64,000 bases of DNA from Blastococcus sp. CT_GayMR19 (GCF_004570385.1 NZ_SPQL01000011.1:119912-183911); one strand, 5' to 3'; counted from the first letter of the stretch, positions 53,018 through 61,852 are shown. The notes: generated by a model from the letters alone, not told the origin. Numbers and translations: made by a program.

Positions 53018-54730
53018 ATGACAGCCGCTCCCAGGACCGTTCGCATCAGCGCTGTGTTCGCGCTGGTGCTCTCGGCCGTGTGGCTGTTCTGGCCGCTGGC
53101 GCTGGGCGGCGGGACGACGTACCTCGCCACGTACGGCGACAGCATGGAGCCCGGGTTCCAGGCCGGGGACCTGGCGATCCTGCGCACAGCCGACCGGTAC
53201 GCGGTGGGCGACGTCGTCGCCTACCGCAGCCCGTCGCTGAACACGGTGGTCATGCACCGCGTCGTCTCCGCGGATGTCGCCGGGTTCGTGACGCAGGGCG
53301 ACAACAACGACTGGCTCGACCAGGACAAGCCGTCGCGGGACGAGATCCTGGGCCGCCTGTTCCTCCGCATCCCCCGGGGCGGGATCGCCCTCGACGCGAT
53401 CACGTCGCCCGGAGCACTCGTCTTCGTCGTGTGCGGTCTGCTCGCCGTGGCCGGCAACGCACGCCGCCACCCTGTCCGGCGCCATCTCCGCGCTGCCCGG
53501 CGCCGCGTCGCGCGCCGGACGGCCGCCTACTCGATGCCAACGCGTTCGGTCGCCCGTCAGGCCGCCCTCGGGGCGGGGGCAGTCGCCCTGGTCGCCCTGG
53601 TCGGTGGCGGCGTGCTCCTCGTGCTGCCGTCCACGCAGACCGACGCGCGCACGCTGCAGGTGACCCAGCAGGGGCAGTTCTCCTACACCGGTGCGGCCGA
53701 ACCGGGCACCACCTATCCGTCCGGCGTCATCGAGACCGGCGACACCGTCTGGACGAAGCTCGCGCGCCAGGTGACCGCCTCCTTCACCCACACGGTGATG
53801 GGCCCGGAGCTCACCGAGCTGCAGGGATCCCTGCGGCTCGACGTGTCGGTCACCGCGGCCGACGGCTGGACCGCCGTCGTCACGCAGGGCCCCGTCGCGG
53901 CCCTCGAGAGTGGGGCGGGGACGGCGACCGTCACCGTCGAACCGTCAGCCGCCGCCGCGCTGCTGAGCCGGCACTACGCCGAGATCGGCGGCGTGGGCGG
54001 CGGCTCGAGCCTGACGGTCACCCCCGTCGTCGAGCTGACCGGCAGGGCCGAGGGACGGCGCTTCACCGCCGGCTCCCCGGCCGGGCTGTCCTTCGCCCTG
54101 GACGCCGCGTCCCTGGCACCGGTCGGGGCCGCGGAAACGGACCTGGCGCCGATCACGAAGACCGAGGTCGCGATCGACGAGGTCGTCCCCCGCACCATCC
54201 CCGTGCTCGACTTCCAGGTGCCGATCGACACCGCCCGGCTCGTCGCGGCCGTCCTCTTCGCCGTCGCGCTGCTGGTGCTCGGTGCTGGAGCCTGGATCGG
54301 CCAGAGCCGTCGAGGTGACGCGGCCGACCGGTTCCTCGTCAGGCACGCCGACCGGATCCTCCCGGTCGCAGCGTTCAGCCCGGGCCCGACCGTCTTCGAC
54401 GTGGCCGATGCCGAGTCCCTGCACCGGGTCGCGGAGCGGTTCGACACGGTCGTCCTGCACCACGCCGCTGAGGACGAGGACGTCTTCGTGGTCCGTGACG
54501 CCGACGCGACCTACCGCTTCGTCGTCCCCGGCGCGCAGGGCCGCCACCGCGGCAAGCCCCCCGTCCCGGCGCCCGTGTCCGCGCCCGTACCGGCGCCCGC
54601 GTCCGTCTCCCAGCCGGTGGACTCCACGTGGCCGCTGCCCAGGATCGACCCGGTGCCGCCGGACCTGACCTCGCCGCTACCGCTGATCGCGGCGCCGAGG
54701 CACGGCCGGCACTGGAGCCGCGTCGCCTGA
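53018..54730 (+). CDS. SipW/ER-type signal peptidase fused to a DUF5305-like domain
   Basis: 570 residues. An N-terminal membrane helix is followed by TYGDSMEPGFQAGD with the nucleophile serine (~42), VVMHRVV with histidine ~80 in place of the bacterial lysine, and QGDNND. This Ser-His-Asp arrangement marks the ER/SipW class. Two more membrane helices (~184-206 and ~410-430) flank a ~200-residue extracytoplasmic region like DUF5305. A ~120-residue cytoplasmic tail rich in P/A follows. It sits directly after its probable substrate. Confidence 0.85.
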   Translation: MTAAPRTVRISAVFALVLSAVWLFWPLALGGGTTYLATYGDSMEPGFQAGDLAILRTADRYAVGDVVAYRSPSLNTVVMHRVVSADVAGFVTQGDNNDWLDQDKPSRDEILGRLFLRIPRGGIALDAITSPGALVFVVCGLLAVAGNARRHPVRRHLRAARRRVARRTAAYSMPTRSVARQAALGAGAVALVALVGGGVLLVLPSTQTDARTLQVTQQGQFSYTGAAEPGTTYPSGVIETGDTVWTKLARQVTASFTHTVMGPELTELQGSLRLDVSVTAADGWTAVVTQGPVAALESGAGTATVTVEPSAAAALLSRHYAEIGGVGGGSSLTVTPVVELTGRAEGRRFTAGSPAGLSFALDAASLAPVGAAETDLAPITKTEVAIDEVVPRTIPVLDFQVPIDTARLVAAVLFAVALLVLGAGAWIGQSRRGDAADRFLVRHADRILPVAAFSPGPTVFDVADAESLHRVAERFDTVVLHHAAEDEDVFVVRDADATYRFVVPGAQGRHRGKPPVPAPVSAPVPAPASVSQPVDSTWPLPRIDPVPPDLTSPLPLIAAPRHGRHWSRVA

Positions 54731-54823
54731 GCGGGGTCTGCGGAGCCCGCTGATGCCGGTCCCGAGGACTGATCCGGGGAGCAGGCGGGAACAGGGACGG
54801 CTCCGCCAGGGGAGGAGCGAGTC

Positions 54824-55111
54824 GTGATCCGCAACATCGTCGTGGGCCGCCTCCGGGCCGACGTGCCGCCCGAGGCGGTCGACCGGGCCTTGCAGGCGCT
54901 GCTGGGGCTGCGGCCGGACGGACTGATCGAGATGCGGGCCGGCCGCGACGCCGGGCTGCGGGCCGGCAACTGGGGCTATGCGATCACCGCCGACTTCGTC
55001 GACGAGGAGGCCTACCGCCGCTACGACCTCGAGCAGGAGCACAACCGGATCCGGCGGGAGCTGTTCGACCCGATCTCGGAGTCGATCGCGCGGGTGCAGT
55101 TCGTCCTGTGA
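54824..55111 (+). CDS. Dabb-domain (stress-responsive alpha/beta barrel) protein
   Basis: 95 residues from GTG 54824 with GGGAGGAG upstream. IRNIVVGRLRADVPPEAVDRALQAL, NWGYAITADFVDEEAYRRYDLEQEHNRI (here in parts: NWGYAITADFVDEEAYRRYD) and VQFVL match the Dabb ferredoxin-like dimeric barrel. Such proteins bind aromatic or polyketide-like ligands or respond to stress. Function here is not known. Confidence 0.85.
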   Translation: MIRNIVVGRLRADVPPEAVDRALQALLGLRPDGLIEMRAGRDAGLRAGNWGYAITADFVDEEAYRRYDLEQEHNRIRRELFDPISESIARVQFVL

Positions 55112-55144
55112 CGCGCCGGGCGCGTTCGTCATGAGCACCGAGTG

Positions 55145-55190
55145 CGGGGAAGTAGGGGCCGGGAACGTCGTCCGGACCCCTACTTCCCCG
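55145..55190. terminator. Hairpin between convergent genes, probable bidirectional terminator
   Basis: CGGGGAAGTAGGGG (55145-55158) pairs perfectly with CCCCTACTTCCCCG (55177-55190), with an 18-base loop. It lies between the Dabb gene (plus) and the amidohydrolase gene (minus). The T-tract is weak, so assignment is moderate. Confidence 0.55.
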
Positions 55191-55200
55191 ACGTCGGGAG

Positions 55201-56307
55201 CTACTGAGCGCGGACGATCGCGGCGACCGGGCCGCCGCCCGAGGGGCCCTGGTGCACCGCGGCCACCGACACGAAGACGGCGGGGTCGCCGGTCACCGAG
55301 GCGGTCACGCCTCCGACGGTCGCCTTGATCTGGCGGTGCCAGGAGACGTCGGAGTCGTCGAGCATCGCGTTGCGCCGTCCACGGACCTTCCCGTCCGGGG
55401 AGGCCTCGCACTTGAGGAACACGTTGACCAGCCGGTCACCGAGGTCGGTGTGGTGCGGCCGGTCGGGAAGCTCGAGGCCCGCGTCGCGGATGGCGTTCCA
55501 GATGCCGTCCTGATCGAGGGCGTCCTTCATGACCGAGTGGCCGACGCGGTAGTTGCCGCCGTGCCCGCGGGCGTTGCCGACGACGACGATCTGCGCCCGG
55601 TCCAGCTCGACGCCCGACGAGCAGGAGGCGACGGCGCTGAAGAGGGAGAGGTCGTGCATGACCTGCTCCTGCGTCGGCATCTCGATCTCGCCCAGCGCCA
55701 CCGCGACGCCGAGCGCCGTCGTGCCGTTGGAGAGGTCCATGGAGCCGTGCGGCTCCTGCATGTACGTCGTCTGCCCGCGCTCACGGGCGTCGCGGATCGT
55801 GTCGATCGTCAGCAGCGGGGTCTTGGTCTGCACGTAGTGCACGTCGGCCGGGTCCGTGATGCCGGCGGCCTCCATGGCGCGCTTCACGCCCTCGGCGACC
55901 TTCTCCACCATCGCGAGGCGCCCGATGTCCTCGGGCATCAGGACGTCGCTCATCGCGTAGCCGACCGTCAGGCGCGGCTCGTCGGTCTTCTCGACCTCGT
56001 CCTCGGGGAGGGTCGCGAAGACCGTGGCGTGCGGGCTGATGACGCCGTCCGTGCCACCGGACCACACGATCGGGATCTGCTTGACCTCCTCGCGCGAGCG
56101 GGTGCCCTTCTCCTCAAGCACCTCCCGGAACGCGCGGTCGGCGATGATCCGGGTGTAGTCGTTGACGCCGCCGTTGCCCTCGGTCTTGCCGATGACGGCG
56201 ATGATGCGGTCGGCCTCCATGACGCCGTCGTCGATGAGCTTGGCCAGTTCGGAGGCGTCGCTGACGTTGTGCAGCGGGACCTTGCGGACCTCGATCGGTG
56301 CGGGCAC
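55201..56307 (-). CDS. Ring-opening amidohydrolase (barbiturase/cyanuric acid hydrolase family)
   Basis: 368 residues from ATG 56307. [58 protein letters not shown] and [16 protein letters not shown] are the repeated-unit motifs with catalytic lysines and serines of the AtzD/TrzD/Bar family. It opens a cyclic imide ring hydrolytically, without metal redox. Absence of biuret or allophanate hydrolase genes and the nearby Mo-hydroxylase and permease favour barbiturase. It is co-transcribed with carbamate kinase. Confidence 0.92.
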   Translation of the reverse strand: MPAPIEVRKVPLHNVSDASELAKLIDDGVMEADRIIAVIGKTEGNGGVNDYTRIIADRAFREVLEEKGTRSREEVKQIPIVWSGGTDGVISPHATVFATLPEDEVEKTDEPRLTVGYAMSDVLMPEDIGRLAMVEKVAEGVKRAMEAAGITDPADVHYVQTKTPLLTIDTIRDARERGQTTYMQEPHGSMDLSNGTTALGVAVALGEIEMPTQEQVMHDLSLFSAVASCSSGVELDRAQIVVVGNARGHGGNYRVGHSVMKDALDQDGIWNAIRDAGLELPDRPHHTDLGDRLVNVFLKCEASPDGKVRGRRNAMLDDSDVSWHRQIKATVGGVTASVTGDPAVFVSVAAVHQGPSGGGPVAAIVRAQ

Positions 56308-56335
56308 AGGGTTTCCTCTCGTTGCGGGATCGGGT

Positions 56336-57301
56336 TCAGGCGGTCAGGACGGTGCCGGCGTCGTCCCCGGAGACGGCGTCGGCGATGTGTTCCAGGGACG
56401 TGATGACGGCTCTGCGTCCTCCGGCGGCGGAGTCGCCGCCCTCGACGAAGCGCAGCGCGGCCTCGACCTTCGGCCCCATGCTGCCCCGGGCGAACTGGCC
56501 GGCCGCCGCGTGCGCGCGCATCTCGGCGACGGTGACCCGGCCCAGCGGCCGGGCGGTCGGCTGCCCGAAGTCGATCATCACGTGGGGGACGTCGGTGGCG
56601 ATGACGAGGGTGTCGGCGCCGAGGTCGCGGGCCAGGATGGCGGCGGTGAGGTCCTTGTCGATGACGGCCTCGACGCCGCGGAGGGCGTGGCCGTCCTGGC
56701 CGTCGTCCACGACCGGGATGCCGCCTCCGCCGGCGCAGACCACGACGAAACCGGCGCCGGCCAGCGCGTGGATCGCCGGGGTGTCGACGACGGACCTCGG
56801 CTCGGGGGAGGCGACGACCCGGCGCCAGCCACGCTCCCCGCGGTCCTCCCAGACCTGACCGTGGGCGACGAACCGTTCCGCCTCCGCGCGCGGGAGGAAG
56901 CGGCCGACGGGCTTCGTCGGCTCGCGGAAGCCGGGGTCCTCGGCGTCGATCAGCGTGCGGGTGATCAGCCCGGCGGTGCGCTGGGACAGGCCCCGGGCGG
57001 CCAGGGCGGCGTCCAGCTCGTCGGCCAGCGTGAAGCCGATGGTCGCCTGCGTCTGGGCGACGCACCAGTCCAGCGGCACCGGCGGGACGACGTCCGCGGC
57101 CAGCTCGTTCTTGACCAGCAGGTTGCCGACCTGCGGGCCGTTGCCGTGGGTCAGCACGACCTCCACCCCGGAGGCGACGACGTCGGCGATGTGCGCCGCG
57201 GCCTCGGCGATGGCGTCCCGCTGCGCGCCGGGCGTCGCGGACCCGTCGGGCCCGGTCATGGCGTTACCGCCCAGGGCGATGACGACGCGCGACGCACTCA
57301 C
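56336..57301 (-). CDS. arcC: Carbamate kinase
   Basis: 321 residues from GTG 57301. [30 protein letters not shown], the lysine/aspartate of [12 protein letters not shown] and [11 protein letters not shown] are the family motifs. It makes ATP from carbamoyl phosphate and ADP, giving carbamate. No arginine deiminase genes are near; the carbamoyl phosphate would come from FdrA/DUF1116. Its transcript looks leaderless (-10 TAGGCT 7 bases before GTG). The gap to the amidohydrolase is 28 bases. Confidence 0.95.
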   Translation of the reverse strand: MSASRVVIALGGNAMTGPDGSATPGAQRDAIAEAAAHIADVVASGVEVVLTHGNGPQVGNLLVKNELAADVVPPVPLDWCVAQTQATIGFTLADELDAALAARGLSQRTAGLITRTLIDAEDPGFREPTKPVGRFLPRAEAERFVAHGQVWEDRGERGWRRVVASPEPRSVVDTPAIHALAGAGFVVVCAGGGGIPVVDDGQDGHALRGVEAVIDKDLTAAILARDLGADTLVIATDVPHVMIDFGQPTARPLGRVTVAEMRAHAAAGQFARGSMGPKVEAALRFVEGGDSAAGGRRAVITSLEHIADAVSGDDAGTVLTA

Positions 57302-57308
57302 CCCGCGA

Positions 57309-57340
57309 AGCCTAGTGGCAGATTCCTTAGCGGTGAAGTA
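57309..57340 (-). promoter_or_regulatory. arcC promoter with shared motif
   Basis: On the minus strand the -35 TTCACC (57337-57332), a 17-base spacer and -10 TAGGCT (57314-57309). The motif CTTAGCGGTGAAGTA covers 57326-57340 in plus-strand reading and includes the -35. Confidence 0.75.
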
Positions 57341-57357
57341 GTTGCGCAGGCCGTCCC

Positions 57358-57894
57358 CTACCGAAGCTCACCGGGCGGACCGTCGTCCGGGCCGATGCTG
57401 CGCTGCGCCCAGGCGACGTCACGCCACCGCCCGTGCTTCCAGCCGACTCGCCGGAACGTGCCGACCGGCTCGAAGCCCAGCGCGCGGTGCAGGCCCTCGC
57501 TCGCGTCGTTCGGGAGGGTCATGACCGCGACGAGGGTCCGGATCCCGCGCTCGGCCAGCCGCTCGAACAGCGCCTCGTAGAGCAGCCGGCCGCTCCCGCT
57601 GCGCCGTCGTCCCAACTCCAGGTAGACGCTGACCTCGCAGGACCACCGGTAGGCGGTGCGCTCCTTGAACGGCCCGGCATAGGCGTAGCCGACGACGCGG
57701 CCCCGCCCGTCCGGTCCGGAGTCCTCCAGCACGAGCCATGCGTGGGCGCGCTGGGCGGCCGCGATCCGGCGGGCCATCTCGGTTGCCGACGGCGGTTCGT
57801 ACTCGAACGAGATCGCCGTGTCGGTGACGTACGGCGCGTAGATCGCCGCGCAGGCCTCGGCGTCCTCTTCGGTGGCGTCGCGGACCGCGCTCAT
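57358..57894 (-). CDS. GNAT acetyltransferase, phosphinothricin-acetyltransferase type
   Basis: 178 residues. VRDATEEDAEACAAIYAPYVTDTAISFE and AYAGPFKERTAYRWSCEVSVYL (in parts: AYAGPFKERTAYRW) are characteristic of Pat/Bar-like enzymes. The acetyl-CoA loop is RRRSGSGRLLYEAL and NDASEGLHRALGFEPVGTFR closes the fold. It likely acetylates a glutamate analogue or another amine. Overlaps the PHP gene stop by 4 bases, so the two are coupled. Confidence 0.88.
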   Translation of the reverse strand: MSAVRDATEEDAEACAAIYAPYVTDTAISFEYEPPSATEMARRIAAAQRAHAWLVLEDSGPDGRGRVVGYAYAGPFKERTAYRWSCEVSVYLELGRRRSGSGRLLYEALFERLAERGIRTLVAVMTLPNDASEGLHRALGFEPVGTFRRVGWKHGRWRDVAWAQRSIGPDDGPPGELR

Positions 57895-58739
57895 CGGCGC
57901 CAGAACTCGAAGCGGTCGCGGCCCGGGCGGAAACCGGCCGTCTCCACGATGTCCACGGCGAGGTCGAACCGCTGGCCGACCGCCGTCGGCGCATGGGCGT
58001 CACTGCCGAAGCTGATCGCCTCGCCGCCCTCCTCGTGGAACCACCGCACCTGGTCGACCGAGGCGAGGGGACTGCTCGTGTTCACCTCGAGCGCCCGGCC
58101 GGTGGCGGCGAGAGCCCGGAAGACCGCCCGGTACTCCTCCTCGTAGTCCTTCTCGACGTAGTGCTCCGACCCGCCGGGCCAGTAGCGCCGCGGGAAGTCG
58201 ACGTGGGCGAGGACCTGGAAGACGTCGCTGCTCTCGATCATGTGCACGACCTCGCCCAGGTACCGGCGCATCGTCGCGTCCGGATCGGCGTAGAGGAGCC
58301 GGCCGACGCCGACGAGCTGCCCGTCGAGGCTGAGCGAGTGCAGCGAACCCAGGACCCGGTCGACGGGGGAGTCCTGCAGGTGCTCGGCGACGCTGGTCGC
58401 GAAGAGGTGTGGCTCACCGGTCTCGACGCCGGACCAGATCCGCAGCTCGGGAAAGCGCTCCCGGCACTCGGTGAGCTCGGCCCAGTAGCCGTCGACGTCG
58501 ATGGGCCGCTGGTAGGCGGGGTGCCGGTCGATCAGCCCCTGCGACGTCGCGGCGTCGTCCTCGTGCCAGACCGTGAAGTCGAGGTGCTCGGTGAAGGCGA
58601 TCGCGGGGAGACCCTGGGCGATGGCGCGTTCGCAGGCCCGGCGCATCGTGGAGGCGTCAGGCGTGTCCCACGACCACCTGGTGTGCACGTGGTTGTCGGC
58701 GGGCCGGTTGTCGGGAGGTCTGTTGCGGAACAGTCGCAT
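57891..58739 (-). CDS. PHP-domain phosphoesterase, histidinol-phosphatase-like
   Basis: 282 residues from ATG 58739; a start at 58772 would add 11. The metal-binding motif DNHVHTRWSWDT, TEHLDFTVWH, SGVETGEPH, HSLS, AHVDFPRRY and SFGSDAHAP give the PHP histidine/aspartate set in order. It resembles HisK/HisJ-like histidinol phosphatases, but no his genes are near, so another phosphoester could be the substrate. Coupled to the acetyltransferase. Confidence 0.9.
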   Translation of the reverse strand: MRLFRNRPPDNRPADNHVHTRWSWDTPDASTMRRACERAIAQGLPAIAFTEHLDFTVWHEDDAATSQGLIDRHPAYQRPIDVDGYWAELTECRERFPELRIWSGVETGEPHLFATSVAEHLQDSPVDRVLGSLHSLSLDGQLVGVGRLLYADPDATMRRYLGEVVHMIESSDVFQVLAHVDFPRRYWPGGSEHYVEKDYEEEYRAVFRALAATGRALEVNTSSPLASVDQVRWFHEEGGEAISFGSDAHAPTAVGQRFDLAVDIVETAGFRPGRDRFEFWRR

Positions 58740-58793
58740 CGCTGCCGATTGTCCTCCGCCGTCCAGTGGCACCCGCCGCAGGGCAGGCCGCCG

Positions 58794-59297
58794 TCAGATG
58801 CGGCCCGCGATGAGGTTGGCCAGCTCGACGGCCATGGCCTTGGGATCTCCGCTGACGGAGAGCACCTGCAGGCTGAACACTGCCGCTCCGGTGTCGACCA
58901 GCAGCAGGCTCACGCCGTCGTCCCAGGTGGCTGCCTCCCCCAGGTCGACCTGCTCGCCGTCGGGCTGGGCGAACGTCGCGAACTCGTCGGGTTGGTAGGT
59001 GGTGTCGACGGAGATCTCGATCGGGATCTCGGTCGGGTCCTCGACCGCGCCGGTCCAGTAGCAGCTGCCCCCGCCGCCCGCCGTCTCCTGCGGTGGCCGC
59101 CCGGTTGCGGTGGCGATCTCGTCCGGGGTCAGCAGCGCGCAGGCATCGTCCGTCGTCTGGCCCTGATCGGTGGCCGTGGGCGCCTCCTCGATGGCATCCA
59201 GCGTGGCGGCCGCATCGGATGCGGCCGGGTCGGTGCCGCACGCGGTGAGCAGGAGCGCGGAGAGCAGGAGCGCGGGGACGACGCGTGCGCTGGGCAT
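58794..59297 (-). CDS. Secreted lipoprotein, DUF3558-like
   Basis: 167 residues from ATG 59297 with GAGAGGTG upstream. The lipobox is LLLTACGTDP. The mature domain (CALLTPDEIATATGRPPQ, GSCYWTG, LQVLSVSGDPKAMAVELANLI) resembles actinobacterial DUF3558 lipoproteins, with a C..C disulfide pair. Function unknown; it is likely tethered to the outer face of the membrane. Single-gene unit. Confidence 0.8.
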   Translation of the reverse strand: MPSARVVPALLLSALLLTACGTDPAASDAAATLDAIEEAPTATDQGQTTDDACALLTPDEIATATGRPPQETAGGGGSCYWTGAVEDPTEIPIEISVDTTYQPDEFATFAQPDGEQVDLGEAATWDDGVSLLLVDTGAAVFSLQVLSVSGDPKAMAVELANLIAGRI

Positions 59298-59420
59298 GGC
59301 GGGCACCTCTCGGCCGCGGTCGGAACGGGATCGCAGCTGGACGGCAGGATAGGGGCGCGGGCCTCCGAAACGGACGCCGTCGTCCACGGCCTCTCCGGTT
59401 GTCCACAGCTGCCTGCCGCG

Positions 59421-59451
59421 TTGTCACGGTGTCGGGCCTCTTGCCTACTGT
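59421..59451 (+). promoter_or_regulatory. recQ promoter, leaderless
   Basis: TTGTCA (59421-59426), a 19-base spacer and TACTGT (59446-59451), which ends 6 bases before the recQ ATG with no RBS. This fits a leaderless transcript. Confidence 0.5.
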
Positions 59452-59457
59452 CGGGCC

Positions 59458-61680
59458 ATGACCTCCGTGGCACCTGTCGACCTGACGGACGAGGCGCGGG
59501 CGGTCCTGCGCGAGCTGACCGGCCGGCCCGACGCGGAGTTCCGCGAGGGTCAGGACGCCGCGGTCTCGGCCCTGGTCGAGCGTTCGCAGCGGGCGCTGGT
59601 GGTGCAGCGCACCGGCTGGGGCAAGTCGGCGGTCTACTTCGTCTCCACCGCGCTGCTCCGCCGCCGCGGCGCGGGCCCCACGCTGCTGGTGAGCCCGCTG
59701 CTGGCGCTCATGCGCGACCAGGTGGCCGCCGCCGCCCGCGCCGGTATCCGCGCCGTCGAGATCTCCAGCGCCAACATGACGGAGTGGGACGACATCGGCG
59801 CCCGCCTGGCGGCAGACGACGTCGACGTCCTCCTGGTCTCCCCGGAACGGCTGACCAACCCGCGGTTCCGCGAGGAGCAGCTGCCCGGTCTGGTGGCCCG
59901 CTGCGGCCTGCTCGTCGTCGACGAGGCGCACTGCGTCTCCGACTGGGGGCACGACTTCCGGCCGGACTACCGCCGCATCCGCGACCTGCTCGGCACTCTG
60001 CCCCCCGGCACCCCGGTGCTCGCGACCACCGCGACGGCCAACGAGCGCGTGGTGGCCGACGTCGCGGAGCAACTGGGCGCGGGCGGCGTCGACGTGACGA
60101 CCGTGCGCGGCCCTCTGGCGCGGAACTCGCTGCGCCTGGGCGTCCTGCGGCTGCCGTCGGACCGTGCGCGGCTGGCGTGGCTGGCGTCGCACGTCGGCGA
60201 CCTGCCGGGAAGCGGCATCGTCTACACGCTCACCGTCGCCGCGGCGGAGGAGACGGCGGCCCTGCTCCGCGGCGCCGGTCACGAGGTCCGGGCCTACACC
60301 GGGCGCCTCGACGACGCCGACCGCAAGGACGCCGAGGAGGCGTTGCGGAACAACGAGGTCAAGGCCCTGGTCGCGACCTCCGCGCTGGGCATGGGCTTCG
60401 ACAAGCCGGACCTCGGCTTCGTGGTCCACCTGGGTGCGCCGTCCTCCCCGGTCAGCTACTACCAGCAGGTCGGCCGCGCCGGTCGCGCCGTGGAGAAGGC
60501 CGACGTCCTGCTGCTGCCCGGGCCGGAGGACCTCGCGATCTGGCAGTGGTTCGCGACGTCGTCCATGCCGCGGGAGGACCACGCCGCGGCGGTGCTCGGT
60601 GCGATGGCCGACGGCAAGGCGTGGTCGGTGGCCCGGCTGGAGACGGTGGCCGACGTCCGCCGATCGAGGCTCGAGCTCCTGCTCAAGGTGCTCGCCGTCG
60701 ACGGTGCGGTGGAGCGCGTGCAGGGCGGCTGGCGGTCCACCGGGCAGCCGTGGGTCTACGACGCCGACCGCTACGCCCGCGTCACCCGGACCCGGGAGGC
60801 CGAGCAGCGGGCGATGATCGCCTACGCGAAGCCGGTCGATGAGGCCGAGTGCCGGATGGCCTTCCTGCAGACCGCGCTCGACGACCCCACCGCCGCGCCG
60901 TGCGGCCGGTGCGACGTGTGCGCCGGCCCCTGGTACTCCGCCGACGTGCCCGCGGCCGCCGCGGAGGCCGCGTCCGCGGTCCTGGACCGGCCCGGGGTGG
61001 AGCTCGCCCCGCGGGCCCAGTGGCCGACCGGCGCCGACCGGCTCGGCGTCGGAGTGAAGGGCAAGATCGCCGCCACCGATCAGGTGGAGATGGGACGGGC
61101 CGTTGCGCGCCTGACCGACCTGGGCTGGGGGCAGCGCCTGCGCACGCTCCTGGGGGACGACGGCGTCGGCGGCGTCGTCACGCTGGACCACGAGGCACCC
61201 GGCATCGAGGAGGACCCGGACGCCGCGTTCGACGTCCCGGTGCAGCGCACGGTCACCGACGTCCCCCCGGACGAGGAGCTGCTCAAGGCCTGCGCCCGCG
61301 TGCTCGCGTCCTGGGACTGGAAGGAGCGGCCCGGGGCGGTCGTCGCCGTCCCCTCCCGGCGCCGCCCGCACCTGGTGACGGGCATCGCACAGGGTCTGGC
61401 CCGCCTCGGTCGGCTGCCCTACCTCGGGGAGATGTCCCTGGTGCACGGCGGCCCGACGGGGCAGCCGGGCGGGAACAGCGCCTTCCGGCTGGCGGCCGTG
61501 TGGGAGCGGATCGTGGTGGGGGACCAGCTCCGAGCGCGACTGGCGGAGGCCGGCTCGGCCCCCGTGCTGCTCGTGGACGATCTGGCCGACTCCCGGTGGA
61601 CGATGACGGTCGCCGGACGCGAGCTCCGGAGGGCGGGAGCGACCGCCGTCCTCCCCTTCGCGCTCGCCCTCACCGCCTGA
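59458..61680 (+). CDS. recQ: RecQ-type DNA helicase with C-terminal phosphoribosyltransferase-like domain
   Basis: 740 residues. Helicase motif I is QRTGWGKSAVYF, motif II VVDEAHCVSDWGHDFRPDYR, motif VI QVGRAGR. A zinc site appears around EAECRM and CGRCDVC. The C-terminal ~120 residues (VVAVPSRRRPHLVTGIAQGLA, PVLLVDDLADSRWTMTVAGREL) have a PRPP-loop-like DDxxDSRWT motif, so a phosphoribosyltransferase-like domain is fused. It unwinds DNA 3' to 5' in repair. The fused domain's role is unknown; such fusions occur in actinomycete RecQ proteins. Confidence 0.92.
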   Translation: MTSVAPVDLTDEARAVLRELTGRPDAEFREGQDAAVSALVERSQRALVVQRTGWGKSAVYFVSTALLRRRGAGPTLLVSPLLALMRDQVAAAARAGIRAVEISSANMTEWDDIGARLAADDVDVLLVSPERLTNPRFREEQLPGLVARCGLLVVDEAHCVSDWGHDFRPDYRRIRDLLGTLPPGTPVLATTATANERVVADVAEQLGAGGVDVTTVRGPLARNSLRLGVLRLPSDRARLAWLASHVGDLPGSGIVYTLTVAAAEETAALLRGAGHEVRAYTGRLDDADRKDAEEALRNNEVKALVATSALGMGFDKPDLGFVVHLGAPSSPVSYYQQVGRAGRAVEKADVLLLPGPEDLAIWQWFATSSMPREDHAAAVLGAMADGKAWSVARLETVADVRRSRLELLLKVLAVDGAVERVQGGWRSTGQPWVYDADRYARVTRTREAEQRAMIAYAKPVDEAECRMAFLQTALDDPTAAPCGRCDVCAGPWYSADVPAAAAEAASAVLDRPGVELAPRAQWPTGADRLGVGVKGKIAATDQVEMGRAVARLTDLGWGQRLRTLLGDDGVGGVVTLDHEAPGIEEDPDAAFDVPVQRTVTDVPPDEELLKACARVLASWDWKERPGAVVAVPSRRRPHLVTGIAQGLARLGRLPYLGEMSLVHGGPTGQPGGNSAFRLAAVWERIVVGDQLRARLAEAGSAPVLLVDDLADSRWTMTVAGRELRRAGATAVLPFALALTA

Positions 61681-61852
61681 TCCGTCGACGCCGGCACCCG
61701 CCGACCACGGTCCGAGGCGGTCGTGGAGCCGGGCCCTCGAACACGTTCGCTCTGCGTCGCCGTCCCTGTGCAGAAAGCACTGGTCGTGTCTGGCGCGGTC
61801 GGTCACAGTGGGACGGCCCGGACCGGGCCGCAGACCGATCGGGCGGTGCACC

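Noticed and set aside
55145..55190. Hairpin as a member of the mobile palindromes
   Set aside because: A location between convergent stops fits a bidirectional terminator better, and the arms are unlike the other families.
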